Of a stretch of DNA of 53,495 bases, positions 15,220 to 22,815 are shown piece by piece. Position 1 is the first letter of the stretch. Each line of letters opens with the position of its first letter. The notes beneath the pieces are model-generated. The model worked only from the letters and a program-made list of their open reading frames with translations. It was not told the DNA's origin and did no database searches. The position numbers were made by a program, and so were the translations under genes. The stretch covers positions 1-53,495 of the forward strand of contig JASLBE010000066.1 of assembly GCA_030146705.1 (NCBI GenBank). The letters are read 5' to 3'. The DNA is from Tissierellales bacterium (GTDB taxonomy: Bacteria > Bacillota > Clostridia > Tissierellales > Tissierellaceae).

Positions 15220-16056
15220 ATGGAAGCTATGATAGAGATAGAAAACTTAAGCTTTACATATGATAGCTTAGGAGAAAACAAGGAAGACTATAGGAAGGTT
15301 ATAGATGGACTAAATCTTAAGGTGGACAAGGGGGAATTTTTAGTAGTTTTAGGCCATAATGGATCGGGAAAATCTACACTTGCAAAACTTATTAATGGAC
15401 TTTTAATGCCTACTGAAGGAAGGATATTGGTTGAGGGTATGGATACTAGTGACCCAGAAGATATTTGGAAAATAAGAGAAAAAGCAGGGATGGTTTTTCA
15501 AAATCCAGACAACCAACTAGTAGCAACAATAGTTGAAGATGATGTAGCTTTTGGACCAGAAAACTTAGGTGTAGAACCTAAAGAAATTAGGAAAAGGGTA
15601 GATAGGGCTTTGGAAATAGTAGAAATGACAGACTACAAGGACCACGCACCCCACCTACTTTCAGGGGGACAAAAACAAAGGGTGGCCATTGCTGGGATAT
15701 TGGCTATGGAACCAGATTGTATAATTTTTGACGAGCCAACAGCTATGCTAGATCCCACTGGTAGGGAAGAGGTAATGAAAACTATTGAAAGGCTTAATAA
15801 AGAGGAGAACAAAACCATAGTTTTAATAACCCATTTTATGGATGAAGCTGTAAGGGCTGATAGGGTAGTTGTTGTTGAAAAGGGCAAGTTGATTTTAGAT
15901 GGAGAACCTAGGAAGGTTTTTAGCCAGGTTGAAAAAATAAAAGGTTTGGGACTTGATGTGCCACAAGTAACAGAACTTGCATACGAGCTTAGGAAGGAAG
16001 GATTTAATATTAGGGAAGATATTTTATCAATTGAAGAGTTGGTAGATGCTATATGA
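15220..16056 (+). CDS. ecfA1: ECF transporter ATPase EcfA1
   Basis: One of two ABC ATPases (278 residues) that power energy-coupling-factor vitamin and metal uptake, working on the inner face of the membrane. Visible are Walker A G-H-N-G-S-G-K-S-T near residue 45, a Q-loop, the L-S-G-G-Q-K-Q-R signature, Walker B C-I-I-F-D-E-P-T-A-M-L-D-P, and the switch histidine in L-I-T-H-F-M. The ATG at 15220 is 6 bases after GGAGG; a second in-frame ATG three codons later is too far from it. The stop overlaps the ecfA2 start by four bases (ATGA). Confidence 0.93.
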   Translation: MEAMIEIENLSFTYDSLGENKEDYRKVIDGLNLKVDKGEFLVVLGHNGSGKSTLAKLINGLLMPTEGRILVEGMDTSDPEDIWKIREKAGMVFQNPDNQLVATIVEDDVAFGPENLGVEPKEIRKRVDRALEIVEMTDYKDHAPHLLSGGQKQRVAIAGILAMEPDCIIFDEPTAMLDPTGREEVMKTIERLNKEENKTIVLITHFMDEAVRADRVVVVEKGKLILDGEPRKVFSQVEKIKGLGLDVPQVTELAYELRKEGFNIREDILSIEELVDAI

Positions 16057-16916
16057 AAATCAATATAGAAAATGTTTCTTATATTTATAATGAAGGCACA
16101 CCCTTTGAGAAAAAGGCTTTAAATAATATAAATATAGAAATAGGAGAGGGAGAATTTATAGGGTTAATAGGCCATACTGGGTCTGGAAAATCGACTTTTG
16201 TTCAGCATTTGAATGGTCTTATAAGACCAACAAAAGGGAAAATATATATAGATGATTTGGATATTACCCAGCCTAAATTAAACCTAAAAGAAGTTAGGCA
16301 AAAAGTAGGACTGGTATTTCAGTATCCAGAATACCAACTTTTTGAAGAAAGCATTTATAAAGATATTGCCTTTGGGCCAGAGAACCTAGGATTAAATGAA
16401 GAGGAAGTTAAACTTAGGGTAGAAAAAGCTATGGACCTTGTAGGCTTGGATTATGAAACTATGAAGGATAGGTCACCGTTTGAACTTTCAGGGGGTCAAA
16501 AAAGAAGGGTTGCCATAGCGGGAGTTTTGGCTATGAGACCTAGGGTCCTAGTTTTAGATGAACCAACAGCAGGACTTGACCCTCATGGTAGGGATGAGAT
16601 TTTAGAACAGATTGAAAGGCTCTACAAGGAAGGAGATATAAGTATTATACTTGTATCTCATAGTATGGAGGACATAGCCAAACTTGCTTCTAGGGTAGTA
16701 GTTTTCTCCAAAGGTGAGATTAAGTTTGATGGTAAAACTAGGGAGGTTTTTAGGCATTCAAAAGAGTTAGAAGAATTAAACCTAGGTGTTCCACAAATTA
16801 CAAAGTTTATGCAGGTCTTAAGGGCTCAAGGAAAGGATGTTAGAGATGATGTTCTAACAGTAGAAGAGGCAAAACTAGAAATAATAAAATACTTAAGGGG
16901 TAGAGGCAATGATTAA
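16053..16916 (+). CDS. ecfA2: ECF transporter ATPase EcfA2
   Basis: Second ECF ATPase (287 residues), expected to dimerise with EcfA1 and dock on EcfT. Motifs are Walker A G-H-T-G-S-G-K-S-T, signature E-L-S-G-G-Q-K-R-R, Walker B L-V-L-D-E-P-T-A-G-L-D-P and the switch histidine in L-V-S-H-S-M. The N-terminal V-S-Y-I-Y-N-E-G-T-P-F-E-K-K-A-L segment is typical of EcfA2 rather than EcfA1. It overlaps ecfT by 8 bases. Confidence 0.93.
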   Translation: MKINIENVSYIYNEGTPFEKKALNNINIEIGEGEFIGLIGHTGSGKSTFVQHLNGLIRPTKGKIYIDDLDITQPKLNLKEVRQKVGLVFQYPEYQLFEESIYKDIAFGPENLGLNEEEVKLRVEKAMDLVGLDYETMKDRSPFELSGGQKRRVAIAGVLAMRPRVLVLDEPTAGLDPHGRDEILEQIERLYKEGDISIILVSHSMEDIAKLASRVVVFSKGEIKFDGKTREVFRHSKELEELNLGVPQITKFMQVLRAQGKDVRDDVLTVEEAKLEIIKYLRGRGND

Positions 16917-17706
16917 GGATATAACAATTGGACAATATTTCCCAGGAAATAGTTTTGTCCATAAGCTAGATGCTAGGATAAAAATATTAATTTCTTTTTT
17001 ATTTATAATTACCTTATTTTTCATAAAATCTTTTCCGCCTTATTTACTAATATTAGGATTTATAATGTTAATTGTAAAAGTATCAGAAATCCCTTTGAAT
17101 TTTTTACTTAAGGGACTTAGGCCTTTGTTCTTTATAATTATTTTAACCTTTATTATAAATTTGATTTTTACAACAGGAGAACCCTTGTTTAAACTAGGCC
17201 CACTTATCATAAGCAAGGAAGGCTTTTACCAGGCCTTATTTATAGCCCTAAGGCTAATATTTTTGGTTATGGGTACATCTATCTTAACCCTTACAACTTC
17301 GCCTATATCTTTAACAGATGGTATAGAGAAGTTACTTAACCCTTTTAGGAAAATAGGGGTTCCGGCTCATGAGTTGGCTATGATGATGACAATAGCCTTA
17401 AGGTTTATACCTACATTATTGGAAGAAACAGATAAAATAATGAAGGCGCAAATGGCTAGGGGGGCAGATTTTGAGTCAGGCAACCTAGTTAAAAGAGCCA
17501 AGGCTTTGGTTCCCTTATTAGTACCCTTGTTTATAAATGCCTTTAGGAGGGCTGATGAGCTTTCAGTGGCTATGGAGGCAAGATGTTACAGGGGGGGAGA
17601 AAATAGGACTAGGCTAAATGAACTAAGGCTTGAAAGTAAAGACTTAATTACCTTTGGTCTAACCCTTTTATTTTTCCTTGGAATTGGGACCTTAAGATTT
17701 ATATGA
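16909..17706 (+). CDS. ecfT: ECF transporter transmembrane subunit EcfT
   Basis: EcfT (265 residues) is the membrane scaffold that links the two ATPases to substrate-binding S components. Several hydrophobic helices occupy about residues 25-130, and another lies at the C-terminus. Between them are the two coupling motifs with small-x-Arg-Gly character: A-Q-M-A-R-G-A and A-M-E-A-R-C-Y-R-G-G. No S-component gene is nearby, which fits a shared group II module. The gene overlaps ecfA2 upstream and truA downstream. Confidence 0.92.
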   Translation: MIKDITIGQYFPGNSFVHKLDARIKILISFLFIITLFFIKSFPPYLLILGFIMLIVKVSEIPLNFLLKGLRPLFFIIILTFIINLIFTTGEPLFKLGPLIISKEGFYQALFIALRLIFLVMGTSILTLTTSPISLTDGIEKLLNPFRKIGVPAHELAMMMTIALRFIPTLLEETDKIMKAQMARGADFESGNLVKRAKALVPLLVPLFINAFRRADELSVAMEARCYRGGENRTRLNELRLESKDLITFGLTLLFFLGIGTLRFI

Positions 17707-18437
17707 AGAATATAAAACTAGTAGTAGAGTATGAGGGAACTAATTTTTCAGGCTGGCAGGTCCAGCCTGGTTTAAGAACTGTAGAAGGAGAGCTTAAAAA
17801 GGCTTTAGATAGGGCAACAGGAGAGGATGTTAACATAATCGGGGCTGGAAGAACGGATAAGAAGGTTCATAGCCTTGGCCAGGTGGTGAACTTTCATACT
17901 GAGACAGATATACCTGGGGAAAATTATAAAAGGCTAATGGACTATTTACTTCCAGGTGATATCTCTATTAAGGATTCTTGCGAAGTTGATGAAAAATTCC
18001 ATGCCAGGTTTGATGCAAAGAAAAGACAGTACAAGTATCTGGTTTACAATAGGGAACTGCCTAATGCAATTTATAGGAATTTTTCCTACCATTTTCCCTA
18101 CTACTTATCCATAGAAAATATGAAAAAGGGAGCAGAATATTTAATAGGAACCCATGATTTTACTTCTTTTAAATTAACAGAGGATATTGAAGTTAATCCA
18201 ATTAGGACTATAGAAGAAATAGGGATTAAAAAATATGGGGATTTTATTGAATTTAGGATTCGAGGCAATGCTTTTTTACACAATATGGTTAGGATTATTG
18301 TAGGAACCCTATTATTTATAGGGACTGGAAAAATGGAAGCAAAAGAGATGGAAGAGATTTTAAGGGCTAAAGACAGGACTAAAGCTGGAATTACAGCAGG
18401 GGCAGAAGGCTTATACTTGGAGAAGGTATTTTACTAA
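17703..18437 (+). CDS. truA: tRNA pseudouridine(38-40) synthase TruA
   Basis: TruA (244 residues) makes pseudouridine at positions 38-40 of the tRNA anticodon arm. The catalytic aspartate is D52 within G-A-G-R-T-D-K-K-V-H. Y-E-G-T-N-F-S-G-W-Q and the later R-G-N-A-F-L-H-N-M-V-R motifs are also characteristic. It overlaps ecfT by four bases; ecfT-truA-rplM-rpsI is a common Firmicutes order. It is followed by the separate rplM promoter. Confidence 0.95.
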   Translation: MKNIKLVVEYEGTNFSGWQVQPGLRTVEGELKKALDRATGEDVNIIGAGRTDKKVHSLGQVVNFHTETDIPGENYKRLMDYLLPGDISIKDSCEVDEKFHARFDAKKRQYKYLVYNRELPNAIYRNFSYHFPYYLSIENMKKGAEYLIGTHDFTSFKLTEDIEVNPIRTIEEIGIKKYGDFIEFRIRGNAFLHNMVRIIVGTLLFIGTGKMEAKEMEEILRAKDRTKAGITAGAEGLYLEKVFY

Positions 18438-18454
18438 AAAAACCTATAAAATCA

Positions 18455-18483
18455 TTGACATAATAAGCTAAATGTAATAGAAT
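18455..18483 (+). promoter_or_regulatory. Promoter of rplM-rpsI
   Basis: TTGACA (18455-18460), a 17-base spacer and TAGAAT (18478-18483) form a near-consensus sigma-A promoter. Transcription would start near 18490. Confidence 0.85.
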
Positions 18484-18489
18484 TAATTA

Positions 18490-18560
18490 GAGTGTTTTAA
18501 AACAGCCCGGAGTTTTAAAATAGCTGAAGTTAATATTTTATATATACTGAAACAAGGAGG
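18490..18560 (+). promoter_or_regulatory. Candidate L13-type ribosomal leader
   Basis: The 78-nt leader contains two copies of a GTTTTAAAA-type sequence, at 18494-18502 and 18512-18520. Each is followed within a few bases by AGC. The TTTTAAAA segments (18495-18502 and 18513-18520) can pair around the loop CAGCCCGGAG. A leader family upstream of rplM-rpsI is known in low-GC Gram-positives (L13 leader). Assignment here rests on position and the hairpin, not on a model match. Confidence 0.5.
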
Positions 18561-18567
18561 GAAAGCA

Positions 18568-18996
18568 ATGAAAAGTTTCATGGCTAAAACAGATGAAATA
18601 AATAGAAAATGGTACATTATTGATGCAGAAGATAAAGTCTTAGGTAGATTAGCATCAGAAATATCTACTATTTTAACTGGAAAACATAAACCAACATACA
18701 CTCCTCATTTAGATACAGGAGACTATGTAATAGTTATAAATGCAGATAAAGTTAAATTAACAGGAAAAAAACTAGACCAAATGAATCATGTATACCATAC
18801 AGGATACCCAGGTGGACTTAAAGAAGTACCATATTCTCGTTTAATTGAAGAAAAACCAGAGAGAATTATTGAATTGACAGTTAAGGGAATGTTACCTAAA
18901 TCAAGCTTAGGTAAGAAAATGATCAAAAAATTAAAGGTATATAGAGGTTCTGAACATAATCACGAAGCTCAACAACCTGAAATATACGAAATATAA
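18568..18996 (+). CDS. rplM: 50S ribosomal protein L13
   Basis: L13 (142 residues) is an early 50S assembly protein. M-A-K-T-D-E-I-N-R-K-W-Y-I-I-D-A and the G-D-Y-V-I-V-I-N-A-D-K-V block are conserved. The M-L-P-K-S-S-L-G-K-K-M segment follows. The first ATG (18568) is 8 bases from AAGGAGGG; the ATG at residue 5 is further off. It is co-transcribed with rpsI. Confidence 0.97.
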   Translation: MKSFMAKTDEINRKWYIIDAEDKVLGRLASEISTILTGKHKPTYTPHLDTGDYVIVINADKVKLTGKKLDQMNHVYHTGYPGGLKEVPYSRLIEEKPERIIELTVKGMLPKSSLGKKMIKKLKVYRGSEHNHEAQQPEIYEI

Positions 18997-19014
18997 GGTA
19001 AAGGAGGACTCTAA

Positions 19015-19407
19015 GTGGCTAATATACAATATAGAGGAACAGGAAGAAGAAAAACATCTGTTGCAAGAGTTAGATTAATACCTGGAAATGGTAAAATTGT
19101 TGTTAACGGAAAAGATATAGAAGAATACTTTAACTCAGAAATATTAAAAAGATTATTAAAAGATCCACTAGTTATTTCTGAAACAGTTGATAAATTTGAT
19201 GTTATAGCAAATGTTTATGGTGGTGGACACACTGGCCAAGCTGGAGCTATAAGACACGGAATTTCTAGAGCTCTTCTTGAAGCTGATCCAGAGTTAAGAC
19301 CTATACTTAAAAAAGCAGGTTTCTTAACAAGAGATTCAAGAATGAAAGAAAGAAAAAAATATGGTTTCAAGAAAGCAAGAAAGTCACCACAATTCAGCAA
19401 GAGGTAA
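19015..19407 (+). CDS. rpsI: 30S ribosomal protein S9
   Basis: S9 (130 residues) has a C-terminal tail that reaches the P-site tRNA; here it ends K-S-P-Q-F-S-K-R, as in other bacteria. The core G-T-G-R-R-K-T-S-V-A-R-V and G-G-G-H-T-G-Q-A-G-A-I-R-H-G-I motifs are present. The start codon is GTG, after AAAGGAGG. A terminator follows 17 bases after the stop. Confidence 0.97.
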   Translation: MANIQYRGTGRRKTSVARVRLIPGNGKIVVNGKDIEEYFNSEILKRLLKDPLVISETVDKFDVIANVYGGGHTGQAGAIRHGISRALLEADPELRPILKKAGFLTRDSRMKERKKYGFKKARKSPQFSKR

Positions 19408-19423
19408 TATTTTATTGTATAGG

Positions 19424-19453
19424 AAAACTCCAAAAGTATTTTGGAGTTTTTTT
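19424..19453 (+). terminator. Terminator after rpsI
   Basis: AAAACTCCAAAA (19424-19435) pairs perfectly with TTTTGGAGTTTT (19439-19450), with a GTA loop and further T residues. Confidence 0.93.
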
Positions 19454-19514
19454 GTTTTTTAAAATATTATTTGGTATTATAGGCTTAAGTGTTTGATAGC
19501 TTAGGAGGGGTATA

Positions 19515-19979
19515 ATGTTTAGGCCTATGAGAAGAAAAGAAAAGGAAATGGGGGAGCTTGAAGCCTTAGAAATAGTTAGAACAGGAGATTATGGCATTTT
19601 AAGTGTGATTCAAGATAATGGATATCCTTATGGTGTTCCTTTAAACTATGCCTATGATGATGGATATATTTACTTTCATGGGGCTAAGGAGGGCAATAAA
19701 AATGATTCTATCTTGGCTAATGAGAAAGTTTCTTTTACAATAGTAGAAGACTATGAAATAATAAAAGCTAGCTTTGATACTCACTATAGGAGTGTTATAA
19801 TATTTGCTAGGGCCAAGCAATTAGCTGGAAAGGAAAAGATAAGAGGCTTAAGACTCTTACTTGAAAAATATTCACCTGGTTATTTAAAAGAGGGGGAGCT
19901 TTATCTTGAAAGATTTAAGGATAAGACTTCTGTTTTTAGGCTAGAAATAGAAAGTATTACAGGTAAGGTTGGAAGTTAA
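19515..19979 (+). CDS. Pyridoxamine 5'-phosphate oxidase-like FMN-binding protein (NimA type)
   Basis: This 154-residue protein has the split-barrel flavin-binding fold of the PNPOx-like/NimA group. It begins M-F-R-P-M-R-R-K-E-K-E-M, typical of the group. Y-G-I-L-S-V-I-Q-D-N-G-Y-P-Y-G-V-P-L-N-Y forms the first strands, and Y-F-H-G-A-K-E-G-N-K a central strand-turn. Members bind FMN or haem; some reduce nitroimidazoles, but the substrate cannot be read from sequence. It stands alone between two terminators or gaps. The ribosome site is TTAGGAGGGG. Confidence 0.8.
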   Translation: MFRPMRRKEKEMGELEALEIVRTGDYGILSVIQDNGYPYGVPLNYAYDDGYIYFHGAKEGNKNDSILANEKVSFTIVEDYEIIKASFDTHYRSVIIFARAKQLAGKEKIRGLRLLLEKYSPGYLKEGELYLERFKDKTSVFRLEIESITGKVGS

Positions 19980-20108
19980 GAAGTTTATAGAAAATGTAAT
20001 GGTTATAAAACTAAAGTCTATATAAAACCCAAAAAGTATGATATAATAATTTTGTGTTAATTTATAGTTAGTTTTATTAATCCAATTTATTAAAATAAGA
20101 GGTGGAAT

Positions 20109-20720
20109 ATGGGTAAAAAAAACTATAGGTTAATATATGGATTTATTTCTATTTTTATATTTTTAATATTTGGAGCTTTAATAAAAATTAAGGATGGTCC
20201 TATATTATTTGACCTAGCTTTGATGGACCTAATAACAGGCCATAGAACTGAACTAGTGACTACTATAATGAAGGTCTTTTCGTTTTTAGGATCAAAATAT
20301 TTTATGATATTAGCCTTACTAGCTTTAAGCTTATACTATGTTTATAAAATGGAAAGAAAAAAAGGTTGGTTGGTGATTAACTCAATAGTTCTAAGTTTTG
20401 GATTAAATGCGGTATTAAAAAAGATTATTGGGAGGACCAGACCTTTAGAATATATGATAATAAAACATGGGGGTTATAGTTTCCCAAGTGGTCATTCAAT
20501 GGTGTCTATGTCCTTTTATACAACTATTAGCTACATAGGCTTAATGGGGGTTAAAAACCCTTCTATTAGGAAGTTGGTTTGGGTTTTAAACTTTTTTTTA
20601 ATATTCCTAATAGGCTATAGTAGGATGTATTTAGGAGTTCATTGGCCAACTGATATAATAGCGGGCTATTTAATGGGATTTTTAATTTTTATACTGGGAG
20701 AAAAATTTATTAAAGAATAG
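20109..20720 (+). CDS. PAP2-family membrane phosphatase
   Basis: This 203-residue integral membrane protein carries the three phosphatase motifs. They are K-K-I-I-G-R-T-R-P (about residue 105), P-S-G-H-S-M (about 125) and S-R-M-Y-L-G-V-H-W-P-T-D (about 178). The last two hold the catalytic histidines. About five or six hydrophobic helices are present. Relatives dephosphorylate undecaprenyl diphosphate or phosphatidate; which applies here cannot be decided. It precedes the DUF4230 gene by eight bases, so the two are probably co-transcribed. Confidence 0.88.
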   Translation: MGKKNYRLIYGFISIFIFLIFGALIKIKDGPILFDLALMDLITGHRTELVTTIMKVFSFLGSKYFMILALLALSLYYVYKMERKKGWLVINSIVLSFGLNAVLKKIIGRTRPLEYMIIKHGGYSFPSGHSMVSMSFYTTISYIGLMGVKNPSIRKLVWVLNFFLIFLIGYSRMYLGVHWPTDIIAGYLMGFLIFILGEKFIKE

Positions 20721-20728
20721 GAGTAGAA

Positions 20729-21316
20729 ATGAAGAAATTTAAAAAAATATCTTTACTAATACTAGTAGTAGCTATAATACTGGGAGGCTTTTTCTTATAT
20801 AGGAAGGCTAGGATAAAAGAAAATAGGGAGCTTTTAACTAGTAAGGTCCAGGCTAGTGTTGTGGACCTAGAGGAGCTTGCCACAGTAAAGTATAACTATA
20901 CTAATATTGCAGAATACAAAAACAATCTAGAATTTAGTGGAATAAATATTCCCTTTACTAAGAAGACTTTTTTAGTCAAGTATAGTGGATATTTAAAGGC
21001 CGGGGTAGATAATATTAAAATGGAAACTTCTTTTAATGGGGATAAAAGCAAGGTCAAGGTACTTATGGGGAAGCCTAAGGTTCTTGATAATGTTATTATA
21101 GAAGAAGAGGTTTATTTTTATAATGAAAAGGATTCTACTTTTAATAGGCTTAAGTTTGATGAGTTGTATAGTATTTTAAAAGATGAAAAGTTAAAAACTG
21201 AAAAAGAAATAATAGATAAGGGTTTTTTAAATGATGCTGAGGAAAATGCTAGGCTTATAGTGGGTAATTATCTAAGGGCCTTGGGTTTTTCAGAGGTTGA
21301 AATTTCTATTGAATAA
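20729..21316 (+). CDS. DUF4230-like membrane-anchored protein
   Basis: This 195-residue protein starts with a basic stretch and one hydrophobic helix (residues 7-24, rich in L, V and I) and continues as an extracytoplasmic domain. The domain contains L-A-T-V-K-Y-N-Y-T-N-I and I-P-F-T-K-K-T-F-L-V-K-Y-S-G-Y-L-K-A-G-V-D. This matches the DUF4230 pattern as I remember it. No enzymatic motif is seen and the function is unknown. It follows the PAP2 gene closely, with ATAGGAG as ribosome site. Confidence 0.7.
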   Translation: MKKFKKISLLILVVAIILGGFFLYRKARIKENRELLTSKVQASVVDLEELATVKYNYTNIAEYKNNLEFSGINIPFTKKTFLVKYSGYLKAGVDNIKMETSFNGDKSKVKVLMGKPKVLDNVIIEEEVYFYNEKDSTFNRLKFDELYSILKDEKLKTEKEIIDKGFLNDAEENARLIVGNYLRALGFSEVEISIE

Positions 21317-21339
21317 TTAGTTGAAATTTCAATAAAATG

Positions 21340-21379
21340 GTTATTATATTTGTTTACTGGGTAGATATAATACTGGGTA
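21340..21379 (+). promoter_or_regulatory. Promoter region of rubrerythrin with repeated ACTGGGTA
   Basis: A TATAAT hexamer (21366-21371) is flanked by two direct copies of ACTGGGTA, at 21356-21363 and 21372-21379, 16 bases apart. No good sigma-A -35 is found for that -10. GTTATT (21340-21345), 13 bases, GGGTAG (21359-21364) resembles a sigma-B type promoter. The repeats could instead be a regulator site. Similar sequence occurs upstream of rubredoxin and of the RsbW-like gene. Confidence 0.45.
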
Positions 21380-21427
21380 AATAAATAATATAATAAATCT
21401 AATAAATAATTTAAGGGGGAATTTTTA

Positions 21428-21973
21428 ATGAACGCTATGACAGAAAATAACTTAAAATCAGCTTTCGGTGGAGAAAGTATGGCACATATGAGATACAGAA
21501 TTTGGGGTGCACAAGCAACTAAAGATGGTTTTCCTAATGTAGGAAGATTATTCCAAGCAACATCTGATGCAGAACAAGTTCATGCTACTTTACATTTCAA
21601 AGCTTTAAGAGACCAAGCTGGAGATGCTAGTGTAACTGCTGGTGGTGGATTTGGAGAAGGTACAACTTCTGAAAACCTACAAGCAGCATATAATGGAGAA
21701 ATGTTTGAAGTAGAACAAATGTATCCTACTTATATTAAGGTTGCAGAGTTCCAAGAAGAAGAAGAAGCAGTTAAGGCTATGAGATTTGCAATAGCTGCAG
21801 AAAAAGTTCATGCTGAATTATTTGAAACAGCTAAAAAGGCTGTAGATGGAGGAAGCGACGTTGAAGCTGAAGTTGTAGACCTTTGTCCAGTATGTGGATA
21901 TGTAACTTTAAAAGCTGATGAAGAAGTATGTCCAATCTGTGGAGCAAAAAGAGATAAATTTATAAAATACTAA
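21428..21973 (+). CDS. Rubrerythrin
   Basis: This 181-residue rubrerythrin reduces hydrogen peroxide in anaerobes. The N-terminal ferritin-like four-helix domain carries the di-iron ligand motifs (an E-Q-V-H and, later, an E-K-V-H). The C-terminal rubredoxin-like domain has C-P-V-C-G-Y and C-P-I-C-G-A. All six arginines use AGA, as in the ribosomal genes, while neighbours mostly use AGG; this suggests very high expression. A rubredoxin that could donate electrons is encoded at 39502-39663. The gene is monocistronic, with its own promoter and terminator. Confidence 0.95.
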   Translation: MNAMTENNLKSAFGGESMAHMRYRIWGAQATKDGFPNVGRLFQATSDAEQVHATLHFKALRDQAGDASVTAGGGFGEGTTSENLQAAYNGEMFEVEQMYPTYIKVAEFQEEEEAVKAMRFAIAAEKVHAELFETAKKAVDGGSDVEAEVVDLCPVCGYVTLKADEEVCPICGAKRDKFIKY

Positions 21974-21997
21974 TTATAAATATATATTTAATAAAAA

Positions 21998-22025
21998 ACA
22001 CCTTAGGACTCCTAAGGTGTTTCTA
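21998..22025 (+). terminator. Terminator after rubrerythrin
   Basis: ACACCTTAGG (21998-22007) pairs perfectly with CCTAAGGTGT (22011-22020), preceded by A residues and followed by a T-rich stretch. Confidence 0.9.
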
Positions 22026-22040
22026 TTTTAGAGGTGGACT

Positions 22041-22604
22041 ATGTTTTTAGAGATTATAATATTTTCCCTAATAATTGTAAAGTTTAGGGGGGGAAGGGTT
22101 AAAAGAATATTAGATACTGATATAAGGGGCCTTAAGCTTATAGGCTTGGCAGTTTTAGTCCAAGTGGCCCTGGGCCTACTTTTTACTAGGAGGCTAAGCC
22201 TCCAGGAGACAAATTTTTCCTACATTAATATTTTAACCTACCTAGTTTTTGTTTATGGAATATTTTTAAACAGGAACTTAAGAGGGTTTAAGTCTATAGG
22301 ATTTGGAAGCTTTTTAAACTTTATCCCACTAGTTTTCAATAAGGGGAAGATGCCTGTTAGCTTAAGGGCTTTAGCCAAGATAAATAGATATGATGAAATA
22401 GAGGTTTTAAGTAGGAATATGGCTCTGATGCATAGTTTGGAAACTTCTGGAACCAAGTTTAAGTATTTAACAGACCTTATTCCTGTAAGATATATTTTTC
22501 CTAAGGTAATTAGCCTTGGAGACATTTTTATAGGGCTGGGTATATTTTACTTTATCTACTATTATTCTAAAGACCAGGACTTAAGCCTAAGGGTAAGACC
22601 GTAA
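22041..22604 (+). CDS. DUF5317-like membrane protein
   Basis: This 187-residue protein has about five hydrophobic segments. Conserved-looking loops are F-L-N-F-I-P-L-V-F-N-K-G-K-M-P-V and, near the end, V-I-S-L-G-D-I-F-I-G-L-G. Both fit the DUF5317 family of Firmicutes. Function is unknown. It starts only 16 bases after the rubrerythrin terminator, so it is either weakly served by read-through or has a promoter inside that region. Arginine is mostly AGG, unlike the rubrerythrin gene. Confidence 0.7.
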   Translation: MFLEIIIFSLIIVKFRGGRVKRILDTDIRGLKLIGLAVLVQVALGLLFTRRLSLQETNFSYINILTYLVFVYGIFLNRNLRGFKSIGFGSFLNFIPLVFNKGKMPVSLRALAKINRYDEIEVLSRNMALMHSLETSGTKFKYLTDLIPVRYIFPKVISLGDIFIGLGIFYFIYYYSKDQDLSLRVRP

Positions 22605-22631
22605 AACATTATAGATTATATAAATTGTTAA

Positions 22632-22657
22632 ATAGATGTTTAGGCATCTATTTTTTT
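22632..22657 (+). terminator. Terminator after the DUF5317 gene
   Basis: ATAGATG (22632-22638) pairs with CATCTAT (22645-22651), loop TTTAGG, followed by a T run. Confidence 0.8.
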
Positions 22658-22714
22658 ATTGCCTAATATACTGGATAAAAAACCTAATGGATTTTAGGGG
22701 AGAAAGGGCTTTTA

Positions 22715-22723
22715 TGTTATAAT
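22715..22723 (+). promoter_or_regulatory. Extended -10 promoter upstream of the capA-like gene
   Basis: TGTTATAAT is a perfect TGn-extended -10 element; no clear -35 lies upstream. It would give a leader of about 85 nt before the gene at 22816 and could drive the capA-cdaA-cdaR-ptb group. Confidence 0.5.
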
Positions 22724-22815
22724 AAACCATAGGTACTATATTTAAGGTTTTTTAAATTTTTAGCGGTAATATAGTCAGACAACATAATAATTAATGACAT
22801 AAGAAGAGGAGTAAG

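Noticed and set aside
21356..21379. Paired ACTGGGTA copies as an insertion-site duplication or start of a CRISPR-like array
   Set aside because: Only two copies, 16 bases apart, centred on a promoter hexamer and related to promoter sequence elsewhere; an array or transposon scar does not fit.
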